Of a stretch of 64,000 nucleotides of DNA, positions 48,310 to 56,625 are shown one piece after another. This DNA comes from Actinomycetota bacterium. GTDB taxonomy: Bacteria > Actinomycetota > Acidimicrobiia > Acidimicrobiales > RAAP-2. The notes under the pieces were generated by a model. It worked only from the letters and a program-made list of their open reading frames with translations, was not told the DNA's origin and ran no database searches. The position numbers and the translations under genes were made by a program. The stretch covers positions 1 through 64,000 of the forward strand of contig JARCRU010000103.1 in assembly GCA_029850535.1 (NCBI GenBank). Direction: 5' to 3'. How positions within the stretch are numbered: position 1 is the first letter of the stretch; each line of letters starts with the position of its first letter.

Positions 48310-50331
48310 TTACGACGAGGCGTGCACCGACAGACTCACCGGCGTCTTCATGGGGAAGTGACACGCCGCTTCTTGACGTTCGCCAAAGGATCGGAACGCG
48401 GGCTCTTCCTGGGCACATATTTCCTGGGCGTGGGGACAACGCGTACGAAAGCGACACCCGGACGGGGGGTTGATCGCGGAGGGCAATTCACCGCTCACGC
48501 GCACGCCGCGCCGTGACGACGCCGAGGGGTCGGGAACGGGGACCGCGTCGAGCAACCCCTGGGTGTAGGGGTGCGCCGGCGAACGAAAGACCGACTCGGC
48601 GTCGCCCAATTCAACAATCTTGCCCAGGTACATGACGGCGATCGTGTCGGCCATGTAGTACACGACGGCGAGGTCGTGACTCACCATGACGTAGGACATC
48701 CCGTATTGGCGCTGCAGGTCCTTCATGAGATTCAAGATCTGCGCCTGTACCGAGACATCGAGCGCGGAGACGGGTTCGTCGGCCACGATGAGGCGTGGAT
48801 TCAGGGCCAGCGCGCGGGCCAGGCCAATACGCTGACGCTGACCGCCCGAGAACTCGTGGGGGTAGCGGTCCGCCACCTTGGGGTCCAGACCGACCGAGGA
48901 CAGCAGCTCGCCGACGCGCGTGGCTTGTTCCCCGCGACTCCCCACGTGCTGAATGGCCAAGGGCTCGCCGAGGATCTGCTCCACCTTCATTCGCGGGTCG
49001 AGCGAGGCGTAGGGGTCCTGGAACATCATCTGGCGATCGCGTCGTGATTCACGGGTCGGCTTGTGCCCCTTGGCGCTGACCAGATTCCCGTCGAAGTACA
49101 CTTCCCCAGCGGTGAGGGTCTCGAGGCCCACGAGCATGCGCCCAATGGTGGTCTTGCCACAACCGGATTCGCCCACGAGACCCAGGGTCTCACCCTGGTT
49201 GAGTACGAACGACGCATCCGACACCGCGTGCACGGCACCCACCTTGTGACGGATCACGCCGCTCTTGATCGGGAATTCCTTGACGAGGCCTTGCGCGCGC
49301 AGGAGTTCCTTCTTCGGCGTCGGGGTGCTGGCCACGGTGCTCGGGCGAACCGTGACGGGCTGGGGACCCGCCACCGGGTGATAACACGCGAACTGGTGGC
49401 CACCACTTCCCTCCAGCGGGGGATCTTGCTGGTGGCAGGTGTCGGTCGCGAAGGAGCATCGTGGCGCGAAGCGACAGCCGACGATCTCCTTGGAGAGGTC
49501 CGGTGGCATGCCCGCAATGGAGTTCAACTCGTGCTTGCCCGTATTCTCCATTGAGGGCATGGACGCCAGTAGCGCCTGCGTATAGGGGTGATGCATTTCC
49601 GTGAAGAGCTCTCGAGTGGGCGACTCTTCAGCCTTTCGCCCGGCGTACATGACGACGACTCGATCGGTGCGGCCCGCGATGACCCCCATATCGTGAGTGA
49701 TCAGCAACATCGCCATCTTCAACTCGGTGCGTAGGTGGTCAAGGATGTCCAAAATCTGCGCCTGGATCGTGACGTCGAGGGCCGTAGTGGGTTCGTCGGC
49801 GATAAGTAGTGAAGGAGAGCACGTCAGGCCCATGGCGATGATCACGCGTTGGCGGAGTCCGCCCGACAATTCGAAGGGGTACTGGTCGAGGCGCTCCGCG
49901 GGACGCGGCATCTCCACCATCTCGAGGACTTCGAGCGCGCGCTTACGCGCCTCGGCCTCGGACACTCCGTTGTGAATCCGCAGTCCCTCACCGATCTGTC
50001 GACCGATCTTCATCGTGGGGTTGAGCGAACTCATCGGGTCCTGAGGTATCAACGCCACCGACTTGCCACGATGACGTCGCATCTCGTTCTCGCTCAGCGA
50101 CGCCAGGTCCACTCCGTTGAGCACCACGTTGCCCGCCGAGATCTTGCCGTTGTTCGGTAGCAGTCGCATGATCGCGAGTCCCGTAGTGGTCTTGCCGCAA
50201 CCCGACTCGCCCACGAGTCCGACGCATTCACCGGGCTCGATGTTGAGCGAGAAATCATTGACCGCCGTCGCGAATTTCTTCTGGACGGAGAATTGCACTG
50301 ACAAGTTGTTTACCGAAAGCAGCGAAGTCAT
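48310..50331 (-). CDS. Fused DppD-DppF-type oligopeptide ABC ATPase
   Basis: 673 residues from ATG 50331. Two complete ATPase halves occur. The first has GLVGESGCGKTTTGLAIMRLL (Walker A), ELSGGLRQRVIIAMGL (signature) and LLIADEPTTALDVT (Walker B). The second repeats the set with GLVGESGCGKTTIGRML, EFSGGQRQRIGLARAL and LIVADEPVSALDVS. Each half ends in the Cys-rich oligopeptide-transporter C-terminal domain (GCRFAPRCSFATDTC, GCRFRTRCPHAQEIC), which may hold an Fe-S cluster. It probably powers the permeases at 41417-43324, although it is 5 kb away and on the other strand. Confidence 0.9.
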   Translation of the reverse strand: MTSLLSVNNLSVQFSVQKKFATAVNDFSLNIEPGECVGLVGESGCGKTTTGLAIMRLLPNNGKISAGNVVLNGVDLASLSENEMRRHRGKSVALIPQDPMSSLNPTMKIGRQIGEGLRIHNGVSEAEARKRALEVLEMVEMPRPAERLDQYPFELSGGLRQRVIIAMGLTCSPSLLIADEPTTALDVTIQAQILDILDHLRTELKMAMLLITHDMGVIAGRTDRVVVMYAGRKAEESPTRELFTEMHHPYTQALLASMPSMENTGKHELNSIAGMPPDLSKEIVGCRFAPRCSFATDTCHQQDPPLEGSGGHQFACYHPVAGPQPVTVRPSTVASTPTPKKELLRAQGLVKEFPIKSGVIRHKVGAVHAVSDASFVLNQGETLGLVGESGCGKTTIGRMLVGLETLTAGEVYFDGNLVSAKGHKPTRESRRDRQMMFQDPYASLDPRMKVEQILGEPLAIQHVGSRGEQATRVGELLSSVGLDPKVADRYPHEFSGGQRQRIGLARALALNPRLIVADEPVSALDVSVQAQILNLMKDLQRQYGMSYVMVSHDLAVVYYMADTIAVMYLGKIVELGDAESVFRSPAHPYTQGLLDAVPVPDPSASSRRGVRVSGELPSAINPPSGCRFRTRCPHAQEICAQEEPAFRSFGERQEAACHFPMKTPVSLSVHASS

Positions 50332-50448
50332 TAAGAGAAAATCATAGTCCTTGGACTCGCCACGACCCCTCGTCGAACCCCCTTTTCGCCTCCACCCACC
50401 ATGATTTACTGGTCTGTAGCGACCCATGGGGCTCCTAGTATCAACCGG

Positions 50449-50994
50449 GTGGACAACCTCGCGATACTGGTCCCACTCAAGGGCTTCGAGATCGCCAAGA
50501 GTCGGCTCCGCGAGGGTGGACTCGACGGAGTCGACGAGGTGGTCCGCAACCTCGCCCTCGGCGTGCTACGAGCGGCGCATCCGCGGCCTCTCTTCGTCGC
50601 CTGTGAGTCACCTGGCGTAGCGAGTTTCGCGCGCGAGTGCGACGCTGAGGTCATCACCTCGCCCACCCCGGGTCTCAACGAGGCGGTGACCCACGCGTAT
50701 CGAGAGCTAAGTGAGCGTTTCGATCAGATCTTGATTGCCCACGGCGACCTTCGCGATCCTCGCGGTCTCGGCGAGTACCGTCCGCGCGACGGGGTCACCG
50801 TGATCACCGACGACCGACGTACGGGCACGAATGCCCTCGCCCTACCGACGAAGGTGGACTTCAACTTCCGCTTCGGTCTCGGATCCGCCGAGGCGCATCG
50901 GCGAGAGGCGCAGCGATTGGGCCTTGCGGTGCACATGGACTACGAAAGTCCCTGGCGCTTCGACGTCGATGAGCCCGCAGACCTCATCGCATAA
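50449..50994 (+). CDS. cofC: 2-phospho-L-lactate/phosphoenolpyruvate guanylyltransferase
   Basis: 181 residues from GTG 50449. The nucleotidyltransferase start LAILVPLKGFEIAKSRLR is the CofC/FbiD motif. LIAHGDLRDPRGLG takes the place of the family's xxxDLP segment, and VTVITDDRRTGTNALALP with FNFRFGLGSAEAHRREAQRLG is characteristic. The enzyme activates phosphoenolpyruvate or 2-phospholactate with GTP, the first step of coenzyme F420 synthesis. The usual neighbours cofD/cofE are not in the window. A hairpin 6 bases after the stop should end the transcript. Confidence 0.87.
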   Translation: MDNLAILVPLKGFEIAKSRLREGGLDGVDEVVRNLALGVLRAAHPRPLFVACESPGVASFARECDAEVITSPTPGLNEAVTHAYRELSERFDQILIAHGDLRDPRGLGEYRPRDGVTVITDDRRTGTNALALPTKVDFNFRFGLGSAEAHRREAQRLGLAVHMDYESPWRFDVDEPADLIA

Positions 50995-51000
50995 ATGAAA

Positions 51001-51026
51001 TCGAGGGGGTCTCGCGACCCCCTCGA
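51001..51026. terminator. Shared hairpin between cofC and the Lys/Ala peptide gene
   Basis: TCGAGGGGGT and ACCCCCTCGA are perfect inverted arms around CTCGCG. Being symmetrical and lying between two convergent genes, it can act for both. The T-run is weak on both sides. Confidence 0.65.
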
Positions 51027-51064
51027 ATCTCGCATCCTCTCGTGAGAATGCTCGTGCGGTGCTA

Positions 51065-51133
51065 CTACTTCTTGGCTACGGCCTTCTTGGCGGGAGCCTT
51101 CTTGGCTACTGCCTTCTTCGCGGCTGGTGCCAC
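51065..51133 (-). CDS. 22-residue Lys/Ala-rich micropeptide (histone-tail-like)
   Basis: Starting at GTG 51133 behind AAGGAGGGAAA, a near-perfect ribosome binding site, the frame encodes MAPAAKKAVAKK followed by a second APAKKAVAKK block and TAG at 51065. The composition (four KK pairs, Ala, Pro, Val) is that of histone H1 or mycobacterial HU tails, here with no folded domain; an in-frame stop lies shortly upstream of the GTG. It is convergent with cofC across a shared hairpin. Likely nucleic-acid binding by charge. Translation is suggested by the RBS only. Confidence 0.55.
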   Translation of the reverse strand: MAPAAKKAVAKKAPAKKAVAKK

Positions 51134-51411
51134 TTTCCCTCCTTGGGTTTCAACGTTGAATCAAATTGGGACCTCGTAGTCACCACCATGGTGATTCGTT
51201 GTCGGTACCGCCTTGATCGACGTGCACTCGACCATGTGTCATCCAACTTCACAGTTGTACGACGACTACTCGCAGTGCACGGCCATTCGCGAAGGGCACT
51301 ACTCAGTCATTTCGAAAATAACTTTGTATTCACGTCCCCTCCGCAAAGGACAATTAAAGTCCACTCGCTTTACGTAGCAATGTCAAGCACCCTCATCATT
51401 TTTTCCAACCG

Positions 51412-52719
51412 TTGGTGATCGTGACACTCGATCGCGGCAACTACCTCGGACGCTCTCTTCACCACGACGTGTCCAGTGGCGAGCAACGTTCGACGTTGGT
51501 CCTTGGTCCGAGTCGAAGTGGCAAGACCACTTCACTGATCATTCCCAACTTGCTGATGACGACGCGATCGTCGATCATCACATCAACGAAGGATGACGTG
51601 ATGCGCGCGATGAGCGGAGTGCGCCACGATGGGGCGACATTACTCTTTGACCCTTCGGGCACCGTGCCCACACCGGTGGGAGTTCGTCGCGTGGGATACT
51701 CACCGATTCGTCAGGCTCAGTCCTGGGACGGCGCGGTCCTGGCCGCACGTAGTCTCGTCGACGTCAGTCGCCGACGTCACCTCGACGAGGGCGACTCACA
51801 CTGGAACGAACGAGCGGGCGCCCTCGTCGCTCCCCTCCTGCACGCCAGTGCCTTGCGTGGCGAATCTCTCGGACAACTGGCTTCGCGAGTGGATGCGCGC
51901 AGTGCCGACGACGTGCTCAGCTCACTCAGCGATCGCTACGGTCCCGCACACGCGTGCGTCACCGCGCTCAGCGGTGTGCTGGCCACAGAAGAACGGGAGC
52001 GATCAGGGATTTGGTCGACGGCATCTGGACTCTTCGCGGGGATGCGCACCGACGCGGCGCGGGCGTCGGCGCGTGAGTCCCCCCTCGACATTGAAGAGTT
52101 CCTCAGCGGTCCCCACCAATTGCACGTCGTTGCACCTAGCCGCTACCAGGCGGTGAGTGTGCCCCTCGTCGTCGGAATGATTGAGGAGGTCGTGCACGCC
52201 ACCTACGACCGTCACCATCGTGGGGCTCGTCTCCTCCTCGCACTCGACGAACTCGCCAATGTTGCGCCACTACCACGACTCGCCGGCATCGTCTCCGAAG
52301 GAGGAGGTCAAGGTGTACTCACGCTCGCGTGCTTGCAGGATCTCAGCCAAGCGCGCACTCGATGGGGGGCGAACGCCGACGGGTTCTTGTCACTCTTCCC
52401 CACCACCGTGGTACTGCCCGGCATCGCCGATCGCGCGACACTCGAGATGATTCAACAACTGGCCGGGAGGTCGCTCGTCGAGTCGCACCAGGTGCAGCAC
52501 TCGCGACGGGGCCGCGCCGAGGGCTACTCACGCTCGTGGATCGAGCGCGACAACGCGACGCTCAGCGACGTGGCCCGAGGCCGAAGTGGCTACGCGCTGG
52601 GGCTCAACGAACGAAAGGACGTGCGCTGGATCGAACTGACTCCGTCGTTCGCCGACGCGAGGTTCACTCGCTACCTCGAACGTCCAAGGTTGTCGCGCGA
52701 GATCTCGCGAGAGCGCTGA
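51412..52719 (+). CDS. VirD4/TraG-like coupling ATPase (TraM-recognition domain)
   Basis: About 435 residues, starting at TTG 51412 or GTG 51415. Walker A is LVLGPSRSGKTTSLIIP; the VirD4-type second motif is LLLALDELANVAPLPRLAGIVSEGGGQGV, followed by TVVLPGIADRATLEMIQQLAG. No membrane segment is present at the N-terminus, so it is a soluble form. Coupling proteins deliver relaxase-DNA complexes to a type IV secretion channel, but no channel gene is in the window. It is convergent with the relaxase gene, overlapping by 49 bases. Confidence 0.83.
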   Translation: MVIVTLDRGNYLGRSLHHDVSSGEQRSTLVLGPSRSGKTTSLIIPNLLMTTRSSIITSTKDDVMRAMSGVRHDGATLLFDPSGTVPTPVGVRRVGYSPIRQAQSWDGAVLAARSLVDVSRRRHLDEGDSHWNERAGALVAPLLHASALRGESLGQLASRVDARSADDVLSSLSDRYGPAHACVTALSGVLATEERERSGIWSTASGLFAGMRTDAARASARESPLDIEEFLSGPHQLHVVAPSRYQAVSVPLVVGMIEEVVHATYDRHHRGARLLLALDELANVAPLPRLAGIVSEGGGQGVLTLACLQDLSQARTRWGANADGFLSLFPTTVVLPGIADRATLEMIQQLAGRSLVESHQVQHSRRGRAEGYSRSWIERDNATLSDVARGRSGYALGLNERKDVRWIELTPSFADARFTRYLERPRLSREISRER

Positions 52720-53747
52720 CGCCAGGAGTCAATCTCGCGCGCGTCCAATGGTCGAGGACCGCGTTCTCTGATGGCGGCGATCATGCGCGCCTCGCGCACG
52801 CTCGTCGTCACTTCGCGCACGCCTCGTCCGGTGGTCATGGTGGGATAGAGCTGGTCGACGCCGGTGGTGACGTTGCGAGCCCCACTCCCCCACGTCGCGG
52901 CGTTCGCCCACGCTTCGACGAGGTGTCGGCGCGCGACGCTGACGCGTCCTTCGAGGGCCGCGCCGAAGGCGTGCTCGTCTAAGAGATCGCGCTGTCGTGT
53001 AGGCGTGCGCACTACGTCGTAAGGTTCAAATCGCGACAGGTCAGTGTGCCACGACGTCAGAATCTCCTCTCGAGTCCACTGGTGTTTGGCACCACGATCT
53101 GCGAAGTGGCCACCCCACAGGACACGGTACCCCTCGTCGAGCCCGGCCACGTGTTCGACCCCTTCGAAGGAGCGCCAGGGTGCGTAGGGGGTCGTGCGAG
53201 CGACGTTCGCACGCAGCGATGAACGATACAGCGCGTCGGCGGCCGCGGCGTGCGCGAAGAGTGCCCGCGAGTCAAGAACTCCTTGAGCACCCTCGGGACG
53301 AGCACCGACCAATACGTGGTCGTGCACGTGGGGCTCCCCGTGTCGATTCACGCCGTGGGTGAAGGCCACCACCTCGGTCCATCGTCCGGCCACGTCGTGG
53401 TCTTCACCATCTCGTCGCTCCCGCACGACCACGGCGCGCTGCTCGAGGTACTCCAGTGCGTCGCCCACGGCGTGGCGGTGCGCGCGAAGCACTGCGGGAG
53501 CGTGATCGGGATCGACGGCCACCAAGATCGACAGCGATCGAGGGGCGGCCACGATGAGGTCGTAGCCGACCACCGCAGAGCGCTCACTGGTTTGCAGAAC
53601 CCGCTCAACGTCGGCGTCGCGAGTCGCGTCGCCCGCCCCACGCCACCACCACTGCGCGGGCCCGTCACGCACACCGTCAAGCTCGAGCGCACGGTCGTCG
53701 CTCAAGTACGACACGTCGCGCGAGCGTCGCACCAATACTCGTAGCAC
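52671..53747 (-). CDS. TrwC/MobF-type relaxase domain protein
   Basis: 358 residues. Features of the TrwC relaxase fold: VVGYDLIVAAPRSLSILVAV (the GxDLTFSxPKSVS motif), HRHAVGDALEYLEQRAVVVR, and the metal site THGVNRHGEPHVHDHVLVGA with the three-His pattern. The N-terminal catalytic tyrosine is probably Tyr14 (DVSYLSDDR); there is no second YY pair as in TrwC. The helicase domain of classical MobF proteins is absent. With the convergent coupling protein it forms a minimal conjugation pair with no visible oriT or channel. Confidence 0.78.
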   Translation of the reverse strand: MLRVLVRRSRDVSYLSDDRALELDGVRDGPAQWWWRGAGDATRDADVERVLQTSERSAVVGYDLIVAAPRSLSILVAVDPDHAPAVLRAHRHAVGDALEYLEQRAVVVRERRDGEDHDVAGRWTEVVAFTHGVNRHGEPHVHDHVLVGARPEGAQGVLDSRALFAHAAAADALYRSSLRANVARTTPYAPWRSFEGVEHVAGLDEGYRVLWGGHFADRGAKHQWTREEILTSWHTDLSRFEPYDVVRTPTRQRDLLDEHAFGAALEGRVSVARRHLVEAWANAATWGSGARNVTTGVDQLYPTMTTGRGVREVTTSVREARMIAAIRERGPRPLDAREIDSWRQRSREISRDNLGRSR

Positions 53748-53776
53748 GGGACCTCCTCGCGAGGCCCAACGGTCGC

Positions 53777-55723
53777 CTAGAGCTGGCTCAAAATCCGATT
53801 CGCCAGGTCGTGCCCGGCACGGACGTAGTGGTCAGAAGCCACGACCGCCCCCGGACCCGCCAGCAGCATGAGATGATCGAGGAAGTTGGAGTCGGTGACG
53901 TGGAAACGAACGGCGTGGCGACCATCGGCGAGGGGCACCCATTGCGCCCCGGGCAGGGGCTCGAACAGATATCGCGCGGATCCCTCAACGATGACCACCA
54001 CTTCGTCACCACCCTCACCCACTGCCGTCAACCAGTTCGTCACCGGATCGGATCCGCGCTCCTCGCTGATGTGCGACTTCGCCAGAATCGTCGCGATGCG
54101 GTCCACGCGGAAGGTTCGCCAGTCCTGACGGTTGAGGCAGTAGGCCCGCACGTAGGTGTGACCATTGAGCACCTTGACCTGCGAAGGCTCGATCCATCGC
54201 TCCTCGACGGCTTCGGAGGTACCAGCGGCGTAGGTAATCTTGAGTTGCTCGCGCTGGGTCACCGCCTCGTAGACCGCCGAGAGCAACTGCTCGTTGGTGG
54301 GATGCTCGACTCGAATGAAATGACTGGTCTCCTCCTCGATCTTCTCAATCGCCGAGAAGATCGCGGGGTCCTCGAAGAGCCGGGACGCCTCGTGCAGCGC
54401 TACGTTGAGCTCGAAGAGGTCACGCCACATGAAGGCCGACGGTTCGTCGTCGTCCACGAACTCGGCGCGGTACGTCGAGTCGTCGGTGTCCTCGTGATCC
54501 CAGTCGTCGCATTCCTTGATGACCCGCGCGGGAAAGGACATGACGTCGTCGAATGCGTCGACCATGGGTTCCATGGTCACTAGGCGCCCCATGATGGACC
54601 GCACCGCGTCGGGCTCGAGGGAGAAGCGCTTCGCCAGTTCCGACACCCGTAGTCCATCCTCGGCGTTGTAGACCGCGTGCAGCAGCTGCAGCGTCTGACC
54701 GAGCACATCACCCGACGCGAGCGTCGGGAACTTGATGGTCGACGCCGACGGAGCCTTACCCTCATTGACGTGACCGAGCCAGTCCTTCAGATCCTTGACC
54801 AACGTCTTAGGACTCACGAGTCGCACCCGTTCGGCACCCTCGAGAACGAATCGCAGCGCCGCGTGGGGCCCGTCGAAGGTGATGCCCACTTCCACGCGTC
54901 CGTCCTTCTTCTTCGCCGCGGTCGCTCCGGGAAACTGGCGCACCAACAATTCGGCGTAGTCCTGGTTGGTGAGCACCACCACGTCAATTGGCGTAGGACG
55001 CTTCTGGTACTGGGGACGCCACGACGAAGCGAGTTCCGTGGTCACCTCGTCCACGTCGAAGTCCTGTGACGTCACCACGGGCATCGAGGTGATGCGGCTG
55101 AAGCGGTACCCCTTGATCATCCCGCCGCCCACCTCACGGGCCACCAAGTAGGAGCGTCCAGCCTCGTGAAGAATCTCCAGGGGCTCGACGAGACGCTCCT
55201 TGCGCACGGAGGACTGGTACTCGAAACGAAGTTGACGTCGCACCTTGATGGCGCGAATCGCCGGGGTGAGAAACGCCGAGTACTCCAGCCCGCCGTCGCC
55301 GGCGGGTCCGTCGTTGAAGACGCTGAACGCCCCCGACTTGCCAAAGCCGCAGAACCCGAGCGCCGTCGCGACCACTCGTCGTTCTTCGGGCGTGAAGTGA
55401 ATCGGTGGCGAGTACCCACTACTGGGGTCGATTTGATACCCCACCAGTTCGTCGGGACGTGTCACCGTCTCGATCTGAAAGCCTAAATCGCGGATGCGGG
55501 CCTTGTCACGCTCGAACTTCTGGCGCACCGCGGTGTCGTTACCCACGTACGCAGCCACTTTCTTCGGGAACTTGGAGGTAGCGGGAAACTCGTCGATCCT
55601 GAGATCACGCACGATTTCGTCCTGCGTGAGCGGACGCGCGTCAGCGTAGGCGCGCTGCAGCAGCAGTACGAGGGCGACGATGCGCTCACGACTCGGTTCG
55701 GCGCCGACGCGCGGACTACTCAA
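53777..55723 (-). CDS. pafBC: Fused PafB-PafC transcriptional regulator (WYL domains)
   Basis: 648 residues made of two similar halves, each with a winged helix and a WYL domain. Half 1 has the helix RIVALVLLLQRAYADARPLT with RLREP-type LGFQIETVTRPDE, and a WYL segment RRQLRFEYQSSVRKERLVEPLEIL. Half 2 starts near 340 (LGQTLQLLHAVYNAEDGLRVSEL) and ends with EQLKITYAAGTSEAVEERWIEPS. In mycobacteria PafB and PafC are separate and activate the main LexA-independent DNA-damage response; fused forms occur in some actinobacteria. The downstream WCX regions are present in both halves. Confidence 0.87.
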   Translation of the reverse strand: MSSPRVGAEPSRERIVALVLLLQRAYADARPLTQDEIVRDLRIDEFPATSKFPKKVAAYVGNDTAVRQKFERDKARIRDLGFQIETVTRPDELVGYQIDPSSGYSPPIHFTPEERRVVATALGFCGFGKSGAFSVFNDGPAGDGGLEYSAFLTPAIRAIKVRRQLRFEYQSSVRKERLVEPLEILHEAGRSYLVAREVGGGMIKGYRFSRITSMPVVTSQDFDVDEVTTELASSWRPQYQKRPTPIDVVVLTNQDYAELLVRQFPGATAAKKKDGRVEVGITFDGPHAALRFVLEGAERVRLVSPKTLVKDLKDWLGHVNEGKAPSASTIKFPTLASGDVLGQTLQLLHAVYNAEDGLRVSELAKRFSLEPDAVRSIMGRLVTMEPMVDAFDDVMSFPARVIKECDDWDHEDTDDSTYRAEFVDDDEPSAFMWRDLFELNVALHEASRLFEDPAIFSAIEKIEEETSHFIRVEHPTNEQLLSAVYEAVTQREQLKITYAAGTSEAVEERWIEPSQVKVLNGHTYVRAYCLNRQDWRTFRVDRIATILAKSHISEERGSDPVTNWLTAVGEGGDEVVVIVEGSARYLFEPLPGAQWVPLADGRHAVRFHVTDSNFLDHLMLLAGPGAVVASDHYVRAGHDLANRILSQL

Positions 55724-55773
55724 CTTTGTTCTCCATCACCGTGAAGGGTAGCGGGTGAGAACGCTCGACGGCG

Positions 55774-56286
55774 TCACGTCTGCCCTAGGTCGTCATCGCC
55801 CTCGATCGCGGACCGACGCCAGGGTCCCGATCGCCCCCCGGACTTTTCCCATAGCGCCACGTGCTCGATGGTCATGGTGCGATCAATCGATTTACACATG
55901 TCGTAAATCGTGAGGGCGGCCGTCGTGACCGAGACCAGCGCCTCCATCTCCACGCCGGTGCGGTCCACGGTGTCCACCCCCGACTCGACTTCGATGAAGT
56001 TGTCGCCAATGGTGAAATTGACGTAGACGTTGCCGACCAACACCGGATGCGCCATGGGTAACAGCGTGGCGGCGGCCTTCGCCCCCTGAATACCGGCCAC
56101 GCGCGCGGTCGCGAGTACGTCGCCCTTCGCGGTGGCGTTGGACGCGATAGCCGCCGTGGTCTCGGGGGCCATCATCACGCGACAACGCGCCAGGGCGCGC
56201 CGTGCGGTGACCTCGGTGGGGCTCCGATCACGCGGAAAGGTGCCGCCGAGGGGCGAGGGGCGTAGTTGGTGGAATTCGTCCACCAC
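55774..56286 (-). CDS. moaC: Cyclic pyranopterin monophosphate synthase
   Basis: 170 residues. Conserved MoaC segments: ARCRVMMAPETTAAI, GDVLATARVAGIQGAKAAATLLPMAHPV, VESGVDTVDRTGVEMEALVSVTTAALTIYDMCKS. The catalytic Lys/Asp region is complete. The enzyme makes cyclic pyranopterin monophosphate for molybdenum cofactor. No other moa gene is close. It lies 50 bases upstream of pafBC in the same direction, so the two may be co-transcribed. Confidence 0.92.
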   Translation of the reverse strand: MVDEFHQLRPSPLGGTFPRDRSPTEVTARRALARCRVMMAPETTAAIASNATAKGDVLATARVAGIQGAKAAATLLPMAHPVLVGNVYVNFTIGDNFIEVESGVDTVDRTGVEMEALVSVTTAALTIYDMCKSIDRTMTIEHVALWEKSGGRSGPWRRSAIEGDDDLGQT

Positions 56287-56364
56287 GTCATGCTACTGAG
56301 GTCGCGGACTAGGAGAGATAGTGGGCGAGTAAACTGGTCTGATCATTAGGAAAAGAGAAGGTTG

Positions 56365-56625
56365 ATGCCGACCTACGAATACGAATGCCAAAGTTGTCAC
56401 CAGCGAGTCGAGGCCGTGCAGAAATTCTCCGACGCGCCCTTGAGCGTGTGCGAGCACTGCGGGGGCGAGCTGCGGAAAGTGTTTTCGGGCGTGGGCATCG
56501 TCTTTAAGGGCTCGGGCTTCTACAAGACGGACTCGCGCGGCTCCTCCTCCGCGTCGACGCCACCGGCCACCTCGGCCACGACACCGGCCGCGACGTCGAC
56601 GTCGACGTCGACGTCGGGCGACTAA
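56365..56625 (+). CDS. FmdB-family zinc-ribbon protein
   Basis: 86 residues from ATG 56365, behind AGAGAAGG. The N-terminal 50 residues are the FmdB zinc ribbon: MPTYEYECQSCHQRVEAVQ with CEHCGGELRKVFSGVGIVFKG and FYKTDS, the full family signature. The C-terminal 30 residues are a Ser/Thr/Ala/Pro tail encoded by GTCGAC repeats. A putative regulator or small metal-binding protein of unknown precise role. Its stop overlaps that of convergent pmbA by 4 bases. Confidence 0.87.
   Translation: MPTYEYECQSCHQRVEAVQKFSDAPLSVCEHCGGELRKVFSGVGIVFKGSGFYKTDSRGSSSASTPPATSATTPAATSTSTSTSGD

Noticed and set aside
51065-51133. Lys/Ala peptide as the tail of an HU protein
   Set aside because: No HU domain is found upstream in any frame and an in-frame stop lies shortly before the GTG, so a present-day fusion is excluded; an ancient loss is possible.
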